A DNA stretch of 64,000 nucleotides from Symsagittifera roscoffensis (taxonomy: Eukaryota > Xenacoelomorpha > Acoela > Convolutidae): assembly GCF_963678635.1 (NCBI RefSeq), contig NC_087062.1, positions 92,295,845-92,359,844 on the forward strand, written 5' to 3'. Under the pieces are notes generated by a model. The model had not been told where the DNA came from. It was given only the letters and a program-made list of their open reading frames with translations, and searched no databases. Within the stretch, counting starts at the first letter, position 1. Each line of letters begins with the position of its first letter. The position numbers and the translations under genes were made by a program. Shown piece after piece: positions 20,240 to 34,409 of this stretch.

Positions 20240-23200
20240 ATTTTTTAAAAATTGTATGGCAACTCTGAGTCAAACTTTCACTTTATACCTGTACTCATTT
20301 GATTAAAGCAACAAAAACATTTTAGAACTAAGTTTATCCTGTTGAAGGTTAGGGAACTGACAAAAAGAAAGCAGTATTTGTCAGTCTTACTATCAACCAT
20401 TCGGCCACTGTCTTTCCGAAATTACAAAATAACACTGTGCTTTTCCTATTTGGGGTCTAGAAAGTTAGTTACCGTTGCAACCAACTGCGTACAAACGGCT
20501 CATGGGACCAATGTGAGTTGGTCTGGTCGCTTTTGATCTGCCCTCGTCAGCTTTCTTGAGCTCGTTAATCACTCCGCGTTCTGGAGCTACTTCACATTTT
20601 GCTTACCCAGAGGTTTGGTCCTGTCTTGATTATATCATCCTCATGAATCAATTTATATTAATAAACAAAGTGGGAGTGGAAAAATTACTCAAGTAGCCTT
20701 TGGCTGCAGGAAGAAATGCCTGAAAAACTGAAGAACGCTCCTTCTAAATCCTAAATCAGTTTTCTATCATAATGTGTTTTATCGAATTTTGGTGGTAATT
20801 TCTGACTAATACAAAAAATTTGCAAAAAAAGTGAGATTATCGCTCAAAGAATTTTAAAAAAAAAGATCAGAAAACTTTTAAAAAAATTTTATGGTGACTC
20901 TGAGTCAAACTTTCACTTTATACCTATACTTATTTGGTTAAGCCAACAAAAACTTTTTAGAAATAAGTTTATCCTGTTGAAGGTTAGAGAAACTGACAAA
21001 AAGAAAGCAGTATTTGTCAGTCTTACTATCAACCATTCGGCCACTGTCTTTCCGAAATTACAAAATAACACTGTGCTTTTCCTATTTGGGGTCTAGAAAG
21101 TTAGTTACCGTTGCAACCAACTGCGTACAAACGGCTCATGGGACCAATGTCAGTTGGTCTGGTCGCTTGTGATCTGCCCTATGGAAATTTTGTGATAGTG
21201 AAACAGAGCCAAGGTGAGTGGAGCTGAAGCGGAGCAAATTGTCGCTTTATATGGGCATTGAAATTTTAACGCCTAATTAAACTCCCTATAATTTTTTAGA
21301 AAAGAGAGGCAGTGCCATCCATTTTCGTTTACATCGTTTCCAAAGATAAATCTAAATTATTCACGTATCCCGGTCAGCTTTCTTGAGCTCGTTAATCATT
21401 CCGCGTTCTGGAGCTACTTCACATTTTGCTTACCCAGAGTTTTGGTGCTGTCTTGATTATATCATCCTCATGAATCAATTTATATTAAAAAATGAAGTGG
21501 GAGTGGAAAAAATACTCAAGTAGCCCTTGGCTGCAGGAAGAAATGCCTGAAAAACGGAAGAACGCTCCTTCTAAATCCTAAATCAGTTTTCTATCATAAC
21601 GTGTTTTATCGAATTTTGGTGGTAATTTCTGACTAATACAAAAAATTTGCAAAAAAGTGAGATTATCGCCCAAAAATTTTTTAAAAAAACAATCAGAAAA
21701 CTTTTAAAAAAATTTTATGGTGACTATGAGTCAACCTTTCACTTTATACCTATACCTATTTAGTTAAACCAACAAAAACATTTTAGAACTAAGTTTATCC
21801 TGTTGAAGGTTAGAGAAACTGACAAAAAGAAAGCAGTATTTGTCAGTCTTACTATCAACCATTCGGCCACTGTCTTTCCGAAATTACAAAATAACACTGT
21901 GCTTTTCCTATTTGGGGTCTAGAAAGTTAGTTACCGTTGCAACCAACTGCGTAAAAACGGCTCATGGGACCAATGTCAGTTGGTCTGGTCGCTTGTGATC
22001 TGCCCTATGGAAATGTTGTGATAGTGAAACAGAGCCAAGGTGAGTGGAGATGAAGCGGAGCAAATTGTCGCTTTATATGGGCATTGAAATTTTAACGCCT
22101 AGATAAACTCCCTATAATTTTTTAGAAAAGAGAGGCAGTGCTATCCATTTTCGTTTACATCGTTTCCAAAGATAAATCTAAATTATTCACGTATCCTCGT
22201 CAGCTTTCTTGAGCTCGTTAATCATTCCGCGTTCTGGAGCTACTTGACATTTTGATTACCCAGAGTTTTGGTGCTGTCTTGATTATATCATCCTCATGAA
22301 TCAATTTATATTAATAAATTAAGTGGGAGTGGAAAAATTACTCAAGTAGCCCTTGGCTGCAGGAAAAAATGCCTGAAAAACGGAAGAACGCTCCTTCTAA
22401 ATCCTAAATCAGTTTTCTATCATAATGTGTTTTATCGAATTTTGGTGGTAATTTCTGACTAATACAGAAAATTTGCAAAAAAAGTGAGACTATCGCTCAA
22501 ACAATTTAAAAAAAAAAACGATCAGAAAACTTTTAAAAAAATTTTATGGTGACTCTGAGTCAAACTTTCACTTTATACCTATACTTATTTGGTTAAACCA
22601 ACAAAAACATTTTAGAACTAAGTTTATCCTGTTGAAGGTTAGAGAAACTGACAAAAAGAAACCAGTATTTGTCAGTCTTACTATCAACCATTCGGCCACT
22701 GTCTTTCCGAAATTACAAAATAACACTGTGCTTTTCCTATTTGGGGTCTATAAAGTTAGTTACCGTTGCAACCAACTGCGTAAAAACGGCTCATGGGACC
22801 AATGTCAGTTGGTCTGGTCGCTTGTGATCTGCCCTATGGAAATGTTGTGATAGTGAAACAGAGCCAAGGTGAGTGGAGATGAAGCGGAGCAAATTGTCGC
22901 TTTATATGGGCATTGAAATTTTAACGCCTAGATAAACTCCCTTTAATTTTTAGAAAAGAGAGGCAGTGCCATCCATTTTCAATTACATCGTTTCCAAAGA
23001 TAAATCTAAATTATTCACGTATCTTCGTCAGCTTTCTTGAGCTCGTTAATCATTCCGCGTTCTAGAGCTACTTCACATTTTGCTTACCCAGAGTTTTGGT
23101 GCTGTCTAGATTATATCATCCTCATGAATCAATTTATATTAATAAATGAAGTGGGAGTGGAAAAATTACTCAAGTAGCCCTTGGCTGCAGGAAGAAATGC

Positions 23201-26200
23201 CTGAAAAACGGAAGAACGCTCCTTCTAAAACCTAAATCAGTTTTCTATCATAATTTGTTTTATCGAATTTTGGTGGTAATTTCTGACTAATACAAAAAAA
23301 TTTGCAAAAAAAGTGAGACTATCGCTCAAAAAATTTAAAAAAAAAACGATCAGAAAACTTTTTAAAAAATTTTATGGTGACTCTGAGTCAAACTTTCACT
23401 TTATACCTATACTTATTTGGTTAAACCAACAAAAACTTTTTAGAAATAAGTTTATCCTGTTGAAGGTTAGAGAAACTGACAAAAAGAAAGCAGTATTTGT
23501 CAGTCTTACTATCAACCATTCGGCCACTGTCTTTCCGAAATTACAAAATAACACTGTGCTTTTCCTATTTGGGGTCTAGAAAATTAGTTACCGTTGCAAC
23601 CAACTGCGTACAAACGGCTCATGGGACCAATGTCAGTTGGTCTGGTCGCTTGTGATCTGTCCTATGGAAATTTTGTGATAGTGAAACAGAGCCAAGGTGA
23701 GTGGAGATGAAGCGGAGCAAATTGTCGCTTTATATGGGCATTGAAATTTTAACGCCTAGATAAACTCCCTATACTTTTTTAGAAAAGAGAGGCAGTGCCA
23801 TCCATTTTCGTTTACATCGTTTCCAAAGATAAATCTAAATTATTCACGTATCCTCGTCAGCTTTCTTGAGCTCGTTAATCATTCCGCGTTCAGGAGCTAC
23901 TTCACATTTTGCTTACCCAGAGTTTTGGTGCTGTCTTGATTATATCATCCTCATGAATCAATTTATATTAATAAATGAAGTGGGAGTGGAAAAATTACTC
24001 AAGTAGCCCTTGGCTGCAGAAAGAAAAGCCTGAAAAACGGAAGAACGCTCCTTCTAAATCCTAAATCAGTTTTCTATCATAATGTGTTTTATCGAATTTT
24101 TGTGGTAATTTCTGACTAATACAAAAAATTTGCAAAAAAAGTGAGATTATCGCTCAAAAAGTTTAAAAAAAAAACGATAAGAAAACGTTTTAAAAAATTT
24201 TATGGTGACTCTGAGTCAAACTTTCACTTTATACCTATACTTATTTGGTTAAACCAACAAAAACTTTTTAGAAATAAGTTTATCCTGTTGAAGGTTAGAG
24301 AAACTGACAAAAAGAAAGCAGTATTTGTCAGTCTTACTATCAACCATTCGGCCACTGTCTTTCCGAAATTACAAAATAACACTGTGCTTTTCCTATTTGG
24401 GGTCTAGAAAATTAGTTACCGTTGCAACCAACTGCGTACAAACGGCTCATGGGACCAATGTCAGTTGGTCTGGTCGCTTGTGATCTGTCCTATGGAAATT
24501 TTGTGATAGTGAAACAGAGCCAAGGTGAGTGGAGATGAAGCGGAGCAAATTGTCGCTTTATATGGGCATTGAAATTTTAACGCCTAGATAAACTCCCTAT
24601 ACTTTTTTAGAAAAGAGAGGCAGTGCCATCCATTTTCGTTTACATCGTTTCCAAAGATAAATCTAAATTATTCACGTATCCTCGTCAGCTTTCTTGAGCT
24701 CGTTAATCATTCCGCGTTCAGGAGCTACTTCACATTTTGCTTACCCAGAGTTTTGGTGCTGTCTTGATTATATCATCCTCATGAATCAATTTATATTAAT
24801 AAATGAAGTGGGAGTGGAAAAATTACTCAAGTAGCCCTTGGCTGCAGAAAGAAAAGCCTGAAAAACGGAAGAACGCTCCTTCTAAATCCTAAATCAGTTT
24901 TCTATCATAATGTGTTTTATCGAATTTTTGTGGTAATTTCTGACTAATACAAAAAATTTGCAAAAAAAGTGAGATTATCGCTCAAAAAGTTTTAAAAAAA
25001 AACGATAAGAAAACGTTTTAAAAAATTTTATGGTGACTCTGAGTCAAACTTTCACTTTATACCTATACTTATTTGGTTAAACCAACAAAAACATTTTAGA
25101 ACTAAGTTTATCCTGTTGAAGGTTAGAGAAACTGACAAAAAGAAAGCAGTATTTGTCAGTCTTACTATCAACCATTCGGCCACTGTCTTTCCGAAATTAC
25201 AAAATAACACTGTGCTTTTCCTATTTGGGGTCTAGAAAGTTAGTTACCGTTGCAACCAACTGCCTACAAACGGCTCATGGGACCAATGTCAGTTGGTCTG
25301 GTCGCTTGTGATCTGCCCAATGGAAATGTTGTGATAGTGAAACAGAGCCAAGGTGAGTGGAGATGAAGCGGAGCAAATTGTCGCTTTATATGGGCATTGA
25401 AATTTTAACGCCTAGATAAACTCCCTATAATTTTTTAGAAAAGAGAGGCAGTGCCATCCATTTTCGTTTACATCGTTTCCAAAGATAAATCTAAATTATT
25501 CACTTGAGCTCGTTAATCATTCCGCGTTCTGGAGCTACTTCACATTTTGCTTACCCAGAGTTTTGGTGCTGTCTTGATTATATCATCCTCATGAATCAAT
25601 TTTTATTAATAAATGAAGTGGGAGTGGAAAAATTACTCAAGTAGCCCTTGGCTGCAAGAAGAAATGCCTGAAAAACGGAAGAACGCTCCTTCTAAATCCT
25701 AAATCATTTTTCTATCATAATGTTTTTTATCGAATTTTGGTGGTAATTTCTGACTAATACAAAAAATTTGCAAAAAAAGTGAGATTATCACTCGAAAAAT
25801 TTTTTTAAAAAAAAGATCAGAAAACTTTTTAAAAAATTTTATGGTGACTCTGAGTCAAAATTTCACTTTGTACCTATACTTATTTGGTTAAACCAACAAA
25901 AACATTTTAGAACTAAGTTTATCCTGTTGAAGGTTAGAGAAACTGACAAAAAGAAAGCAGTATTTGTCAGTCTTACTATCAACCATTCGGCCACTGTCTT
26001 TCCGAAATTACAAAATAACACTGTGCTTTTCCTATTTGGCGTCTAGAAAGTTAGTTACCGTTGCAACCAACTGCGTACAAACGGCTCATGGGACCAATGT
26101 CAGTTGCTCTGGTCGCTTGTGATCTGCCCTATGGAAATGTTGTGATAGTGAAACAGAGCCAAGGTGAGTGGAGATGAAACGGAGCAAATTGTCGCTTTAT

Positions 26201-29200
26201 ATGGGCATTGAAATTTTAACGCCTAGATAAACTCCCTATAATTTTTTAGAAAAGAGAGGCAGTGCCATCCATTTTCAATTACATCGTTTCCAAAGATAAA
26301 TCTAAATTATTCACGTATCCTCGTCAGCTTTCTTGAGCTCGTTAATCATTCCGCGTTCTGGAGCTACTTCACATTTTGCTTACCCAGAGTTTTGGTGCTG
26401 TCTTGATTATGTCATCCTCATGAATCAATTTATATTAATAAATGAAGTGGGAGTGGAAAAATTACTCAAGTAGCCCTTGGCTGCAAGAAGAAATGCCTGA
26501 AAAACGGAAGAATGCTCCTTCTAAATCCTAAATCAGTTTTCTATCATAATGTGTTTTATCGAATTTTGGTGGTAATTTCTGACTAATACAAAAAAATTGC
26601 AAAAAAAGTGAGATTATCGCCCGAAAAATTTTTTAAAAAAAAATCAGAAAACTTTTCAAAAAATTTTATGGTGACTCTGAGTCAAAATTTCACTTTATAC
26701 CTATACTTATTTGGTTAAACCAACAAAAACATTTTAGAACTAAGTTTATCCTGTTGAAGGTTAGAGAAACTGACAAAAAGAAACCAGTATTTGTCAGTCT
26801 TACTATCAACCATTCGGCCACTGTCTTTCCGAAATTACAAAATAACACTGTGCTTTTCCTATTTGGGGTCTAGAAAGTTAGTTACCGTTGCAACCAACTG
26901 CGTACAAACGGCTCATGGGACCAATGTCAGTTGGTCTGGTCGCTTTTGATCTGCCCTATGGAAATGTTGTGATAGTGAAACAGAGCCAAGGTGAGTGGAG
27001 ATGAAGCGGAGCAAATTGTCGCTTTATATGGGCATTGAAATTTTAACGCCTAGATAAACTCCCTATAAGTTTTTAGAAAAGAGAGACAGTGCCATCCATT
27101 TTCGTTTACATCGTTTCCAAAGATAAATCTAAATTATTCACGTGTCCTCGTCAGCTTTCTTGAGCTCGTTAATCATTCCGCGTTCTGGAGCTACTTCACA
27201 TTTTGCTTACCCAGAGTTTTGGTGCTGTCTTGATTAAATCATCCTCATGAATCAATTTATATTAATAAATGAAGTGGGAGTGGAAAAATTACTCAAGTAG
27301 CCCTTGGCTGCAAGAAGAAATGCCTGAAAAACGGAAGAACGCTCCTTCTAAATCCTAAATCAGTTTTCTATCATAATGTGTTTTATCGAATTTTGGTGGT
27401 AATTTCTGACTAATACAAAAAATTTGCAAAAAAAGTGAGATTATCACTCGAAAAAATTTTTAAAAAAAAAGATCAGAAAACTTTTTAAAAAATTTTATGG
27501 TGACTCTGAGTCAAAATTTCACTTTATACCTATACTTATTTGGTTAAACCAACAAAAACATTTTAGAACTAAGTTTATCCTGTTGAAGGTTAGAGAAACT
27601 GACAAAAAGAAAGCAGTATTTGTCAGTCTTACTATCAACCATTCGGCCACTGTCTTTCCGAAATTACAAAATAACACTGTGCTTTTCCTATTTGGGGTCT
27701 AGAAAGTTAGTTACCGTTGCAACCAACTGCGTACAAACGGCTCATGGGACCAATGTCAGTTGCTCTGGTCGCTTGTGATCTGCCCTATGGAAATGTTGTG
27801 ATAGTGAAACAGAGCCAAGGTGAGTGGAGATGAAACGGAGCAAATTGTCGCTTTATATGGGCATTGAAATTTTAACGCCTTGATAAACTCCCTATAATTT
27901 TTTAGAAAAGAGAGGCAGTGCCATCCATTTTCAATTACATCGTTTCCAAAGATAAATCTAAATTATTCACGTATCCTCGTCAGCTTTCTTGAGCTCGTTA
28001 ATTATTCCGCGTTCTGGAGCTACTTCACATTTTGCTTACCCAGAGTTTTGGTGCTGTCTTGATTATATCATCCTCATGAATCAATTTATATTAATAAATG
28101 AAGTGGGAGTGGAAAAATTACTCAAGTAGCCCTTGGCTGCAAGAAGAAATGCCTGAAAAACGGAAGAACGCTCCTTCTAAATCCTAAATCAGTTTTCTAT
28201 CATAATGTGTTTTATCGAATTTTGGTGGTAATTTCTGACTAATACAAAAAATTTGCAAAAAAAGTGAGATTATCACTCGAAAAAATTTTTAAAAAAAAAG
28301 ATCAGAAAACTTTTTAAAAAATTTTATGGTGACTCTGAGTCAAAATTTCACTTTATACCTATACTTATTTGGTTAAACCAACAAAAACATTTTAGAACTA
28401 AGTTTATCCTGTTGAAGGTTAGAGAAACTGACAAAAAGAAAGCAGTATTTGTCAGTCTTACTATCAACCATTCGGCCACTGTCTTTCCGAAATTACAAAA
28501 TAACACTGTGCTTTTCCTATTTGGGGTCTAGAAAGTTAGTTACCGTTGCAACCAACTGCGTACAAACGGCTCATGGGACCAATGTCAGTTGCTCTGGTCG
28601 CTTGTGATCTGCCCTATGGAAATGTTGTGATAGTGAAACAGAGCCAAGGTGAGTGGAGATGAAACGGAGCAAATTGTCGCTTTATATGGGCATTGAAATT
28701 TTAACGCCTTGATAAACTCCCTATAATTTTTTAGAAAAGAGAGGCAGTGCCATCCATTTTCAATTACATCGTTTCCAAAGATAAATCTAAATTATTCACG
28801 TATCCTCGTCAGCTTTCTTGAGCTCGTTAATTATTCCGCGTTCTGGAGCTACTTCACATTTTGCTTACCCAGAGTTTTGGTGCTGTCTTGATTATATCAT
28901 CCTCATGAATCAATTTATATTAATAAATGAAGTGGGAGTGGAAAAATTACTCAAGTAGCCCTTGGCTGCAAGAAGAAATGCCTGAAAAACGGAAGAATGC
29001 TCCTTCTAAATCCTAAATCAGTTTTCTATCATAATGTGTTTTATCGAATTTTGGTGGTAATTTCTGACTAATACAAAAAAATTGCAAAAAAAGTGAGATT
29101 ATCGCTCGAAAAATTAAAAAAAAAAAATCAGAAAACTTTTAAAAAAACTTTATGGTGACTCTGAGTCAAAATTTCACTTTATACCTATACTTATTTGGTT

Positions 29201-32200
29201 AAACCAACAAAAACATTTTAGAACTAAGTTTATCCTGTTGAAGGTTAGAGAAACTGACAAAAAGAAAGCAGTATTTGTCAGTCTTACTATCAACCATTCG
29301 GCCACTGTCTTTCCGAAATTACAAAATAACACTGTGCTTTTCCTATTTGGGGTCTAGAAAGTTAGTTAACGTTGCAACCAACTGCGTACAAACGGCTCAT
29401 GGGACCAATGTCAGTTGGTCTGGTCGCTTTTGATCTGCCCTATGGAAATGTTGTGATAGTGAAACAGAGCCAAGGTGAGTGGAGATGAAGCGGAGCAAAT
29501 TGTCGCTTTATATGGGCATTGAAATTTTAACGCCTAGATAAACTCCCTATAATTTTTTAGAAAAGAGAGGCAGTGCCATCCATTTTCGTTTACATCGTTT
29601 CCAAAGATAAATCTAAATTATTCACGTATCCTCGTCAGCTTTCTTGAGCTCGTTAATCATTCCGCGTTCTGGAGCTACTTCACATTTTGCTTACCCAGAG
29701 TTTTGGTGCTGTCTTGATTATATCATCCTCATGAATCAATTTATATTAATAAATGAAGTGGGAGTGGAAAAATTACTCAAGTAGCCCTTGGCTGCAAGAA
29801 GAATTGCCTGAAAAACGGAAGAATGCTCCTTCTAAATCCTAAATCAGTTTTCTATCATAATGTGTTTTATCGAATTTTGGTGGTAATTTCTGACTAATAC
29901 AAAAAAATTGCAAAAAAAGTGAGATTATCGCTCGAAAAATTTTTAAAAAAAAAATCAGAAAACTTTTTAAAAAATTTTATGGTGACTCTGAGTCAAAATT
30001 TCACTTTATACCTATACTTATTTGGTTAAACCACAAAAACATTTTAGAACTAAGTTTATCCTGTTGAAGGTTAGAGAAACTGACAAAAAGAAAGCAGTAT
30101 TTGTCAGTCTTACTATCAACCATTCGGCCACTGTCTTTCCGAAATTACAAAATAACACTGTGCTTTTCCTATTTGGGGTCTAGAAAGTTAGTTACCGTTG
30201 CAACCAACTGCGTACAAACGGCTCATGGGACCAATGTCAGTTGCTCTGGTCGCTTGTGATCTGCCCTATGGAAATGTTGTGATAGTGAAACAGAGCCAAG
30301 GTGAGTGGAGATGAAACGGAGCAAATTGTCGCTTTATATGGGCATTGAAATTTTAACGCCTAGATAAACTCCCTATAATTTTTTAGAAAAGAGAGGCAGT
30401 GCCATCCATTTTCAATTACATCGTTTCCAAAGATAAATCTAAATTATTCACGTATCCTCGTCAGCTTTCTTGAGCTCGTTAATCATTCCGCGTTCTGGAG
30501 CTACTTCACATTTTGCTTACCCAGAGTTTTGGTGCTGTCTTGATTATATCATCCTCACGAATCAATTTATATTAATAAATGAAGTGGGAGTGGAAAAATT
30601 ACTCAAGTAGCCCTTGGCTGCAAGAAGAAATGCCTGAAAAACGGAAGAATGCTCCTTCTAAATCCTAAATCAGTTTTCTATCATAATGTGTTTTATCGAA
30701 TTTTGGTGGTAATTTCTGACTAATACAAAAAAATTGCAAAAAAAGTGAGATTATCGCTCGAAAAATTTAAAAAAAAAATCAGAAAACTTTTTTAAAAATT
30801 TTATGGTGACTCTGAGTCAAAATTTCACTTTATACCTATACTTATTTGGTTAAACCAACAAAAACATTTTAGAACTAAGTTTATCCTGTTGAAGGTTAGA
30901 GAAACTGACAAAAAGAAAGCAGTATTTGTCAGTCTTACTATCAACCATTCGGCCACTGTCTTTCCGAAATTACAAAATAACACTGTGCTTTTCCTATTTG
31001 GGGTCTATAAAGTTAGTTACCGTTGTAACCAACTGCGTACAAACGGCTCATGGGACCAATGTCAGTTGGTCTGGTCGCTTTTGATCTGCCCTATGGAAAT
31101 GTTGTGATAGTGAAACAGAGCCAAGGTGAGTGGAGATGAAGCGGAGCAAATTGTCGCTTTATATGGGCATTGAAATTTTAACGCCTAGATAAACTCCCTA
31201 TAATTTTTTAGAAAAGAGAGGCAGTGCCATCCATTTTCGTTTACATCGTTTCCAAAGATAAATCTAAATTATTCACGTATCCTCGTCAGCTTTCTTGAGC
31301 TCGTTAATCATTCCGCGTTCTGGAGCTACTTCACATTTTGCTTACCCAGAGTTTTGGTGCTGTCTTGATTATATCATCCTCATGAATCAATTTATATTAA
31401 TAAATGAAGTGGGAGTGGAAAAATTACTCAAGTAGCCCTTGGCTGCAAGAAGAAATGCCTGAAAAACGGAAGAATGCTCCTTCTAAATCCTAAATCAGTT
31501 TTCTATCATAATGTGTTTTATCGAATTTTGGTGGTAATTTCTGACTAATACAAAAAAATTGCAAAAAAAGTGAGATTATCGCTCGAAAAATTTTAAAAAA
31601 AAAAAATCAGAAAACTTTTTAAAAAATTTTATGGTGACTCTGAGTCAAAATTTCACTTTATACCTATACTTATTTGGTTAAAACAACAAAAACATTTTAG
31701 AACTAAGTTTATCCTGTTGAAGGTTAGAGAAACTGACAAAAAGAAAGCAGTATTTGTCAGTCTTACTATCAACCATTCGGCCACTGTCTTTCCGAAATTA
31801 CAAAATAACACTGTGCTTTTCCTATTTGGGGTCTAGAAAGTTAGTTACCGTTGCAACCAACTGCGTACAAACGGCTCATGGGACCAATGTCAGTTGGTCT
31901 GGTCGCTTTTGATCTGCCCTATGGAAATGTTGTGATAGTGAAACAGAGCCAAGGTGAGTGGAGATGAAGCGGAGCAAATTGTCGCTTTATATGGGCATTG
32001 AAATTTTAACGCCTAGATAAACTCCCTATAATTTTTTAGAAAAGAGAGGCAGTGCCATCCATTTTCAATTACATCGTTTCCAAAGATAAATCTAAATTAT
32101 TCACGTATCCTCGTCAGCTTTCTTGAGCTCGTTAATCATTCCGCGTTCTGGAGCTACTTCACATTTTGCTTACCCAGAGTTTTGGTGCTGTCTTGATTAT

Positions 32201-34409
32201 ATCATCCTCATGAATCAATTTATATTAATAAATGAAGTGGGAGTGGAAAAATTACTCAAGTAGCCCTTGGCTGCAAGAAGAAATGCCTGAAAAACGGAAG
32301 AATGCTCCTTCTAAATCCTAAATCAGTTTTCTATCATAATGTGTTTTATCGAATTTTGGTGGTAATTTCTGACTAATACAAAAAAATTGCAAAAAAAGTG
32401 AGATTATCGCTCGAAAAATTTTTTAAAAAAAAAATCAGAAAACTTTTAAAAAATTTTTATGGTGACTCTGAGTCAAAATTTCACTTTATACCTATACTTA
32501 TTTGGTTAAACCAACAAAAACATTTTAGAACTAAGTTTATCCTGTTGAAGGTTAGAGAAACTGACAAAAAGAAAGCAGTATTTGTCAGTCTTACTATCAA
32601 CCATTTGGCCACTGTCTTTCCGAAATTACAAAATAACACTGTGCTTTTCCTATTTGGGGTCTAGAAAGTTAGTTACCGTTGCAACCAACTGCGTACAAAC
32701 GGCTCATGGGACCAATGTCAGTTGGTCTGGTCGCTTTTGCTCTGCCCTATGGAAATGTTGTGATAGTGAAACAGAGCCAAGGTGAGTGGAGTTTACAAAA
32801 TAACACTGTGCTTTTCCTATTTGGGGTCTAGAAAGTTAGTTACCGTTGCAACCAACTGCGTACAAACGGCTCATGGGACCAATGTCAGTTGGTCTGGTCG
32901 CTTTTGCTCTGCCCTATGGAAATGTTGTGATAGTGAAACAGAGCCAAGGTGAGTGGAGATGAAGCGGAGCAAATTGTCGCTTTATATGGGCATTGAAATT
33001 TTAACGCCTAGATAAACTCCCTATAATTTTTTAGAAAAGAGAGGCAGTGCCATCCATTTTCGTTTACATCGTTTCCAAAGATAAATCTAAATTATTCACG
33101 TATCCTCGTCAGCTTTCTTGAGCTCGTTAATCATTCCGCGTTCTGGAGCTACTTCACATTTTGCTTACCCAGAGTTGTGGTGCTGTCTAGATTTTATCAT
33201 CCTCATGAATCAATTTATATTAATAAATGAAGTGGGAGTGGAAAAATTACTCAAGTAGCCCTTGGCTGCAAGAAGAAATGCCTGAAAAACGGAAGAATGC
33301 TCCTTCTAAATCCTAAATCAGTTTTCTATCATAATGTGTTTTATCGAATTTTGGTGGTAATTTCTGACTAATACAAAAAAATTGCAAAAAAAGTGAGATT
33401 ATCGCTCGAAAAATTTTTTAAAAAAAAAATCAGAAAACTTTTAAAAAATTTTTATGGTGACTCTGAGTCAAAATTTCACTTTATACCTATACTTATTTGG
33501 TTAAACCAACAAAAACATTTTAGAACTAAGTTTATCCTGTTGAAGGTTAGAGAAACTGACAAAAAGAAAGCAGTATTTGTCAGTCTTACTATCAACCATT
33601 TGGCCACTGTCTTTCCGAAATTACAAAATAACACTGTGCTTTTCCTATTTGGGGTCTAGAAAGTTAGTTACCGTTGCAACCAACTGCGTACAAACGGCTC
33701 ATGGGACCAATGTCAGTTGGTCTGGTCGCTTTTGCTCTGCCCTATGGAAATGTTGTGATAGTGAAACAGAGCCAAGGTGAGTGGAGTTTACAAAATAACA
33801 CTGTGCTTTTCCTATTTGGGGTCTAGAAAGTTAGTTACCGTTGCAACCAACTGCGTACAAACGGCTCATGGGACCAATGTCAGTTGGTCTGGTCGCTTTT
33901 GCTCTGCCCTATGGAAATGTTGTGATAGTGAAACAGAGCCAAGGTGAGTGGAGATGAAGCGGAGCAAATTGTCGCTTTATATGGGCATTGAAATTTTAAC
34001 GCCTAGATAAACTCCCTATAATTTTTTAGAAAAGAGAGGCAGTGCCATCCATTTTCGTTTACATCGTTTCCAAAGATAAATCTAAATTATTCACGTATCC
34101 TCGTCAGCTTTCTTGAGCTCGTTAATCATTCCGCGTTCTGGAGCTACTTCACATTTTGCTTACCCAGAGTTTTGGTGCTGTCTAGATTTTATCATCCTCA
34201 TGAATCAATTTATATTAATAAATGAAGTGGGAGTGGAAAAATTACTCAAGTAGCCCTTGGCTGCAGGAAGAAATGCCTGAAAAACGGAAGAACGCTCCTT
34301 CTAAATCCTAAATCAGTTTTCTATCATAATGTGTTTTACCCAATTTTGGTGGTAATTTCTGACTAATACAAAAAATTTGCAAAAAAAAATGAGATTATCG
34401 CTCGAAAAA
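20240..34409. repeat. ~828-bp tandem satellite, about 17 units
   Basis: Using ATGGTGACTCTGAG as an anchor, units start at 20,256 (variant), 20,891, 21,717, 22,546, 23,374, 24,202, 25,030, 25,841, 26,668, 27,497, 28,326, 29,152, 29,979, 30,803, 31,631, 32,459 and 33,454. Most intervals are 824-829 bp. Exceptions are a short first unit (635 bp, lacking ~180 bp after GATCTGCCCT), one of 811 bp (17-bp deletion near 25,503) and two enlarged terminal units carrying a 167-bp internal duplication. Each unit holds a 6-bp-arm palindrome TGACTC-T-GAGTCA and a GACCAA-(6 nt)-TTGGTC hairpin. The array breaks off at 34,409 into unrelated sequence. The 60-88 aa frames inside units are repeated by-products. 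A centromeric or heterochromatic satellite is the simplest reading. Confidence 0.97.
32626..32959. repeat. 167-bp internal tandem duplication in a satellite unit
   Basis: The segment from TTACAAAATAACACTG to GTGAGTGGAG (32,626-32,792) is repeated directly at 32,793-32,959. The following unit carries the identical duplication (second copy starting near 33,788), giving two successive enlarged units (995 bp between anchors). One enlarged unit was therefore copied from the other after the 167-bp event. Confidence 0.9.

Noticed and set aside
23313-33780. Repeated 60-88 aa ORFs (M-R-L-S-L-K-K-F..., M-K-V-R-E-T-D-K-K-K...)
   Set aside because: They recur only because the satellite unit repeats, are broken in many units by single-base changes, and show no protein features.
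20240-34409. CRISPR-like repeat array
   Set aside because: Units are ~828 bp with no unique spacers and the context is eukaryotic; it is a satellite.
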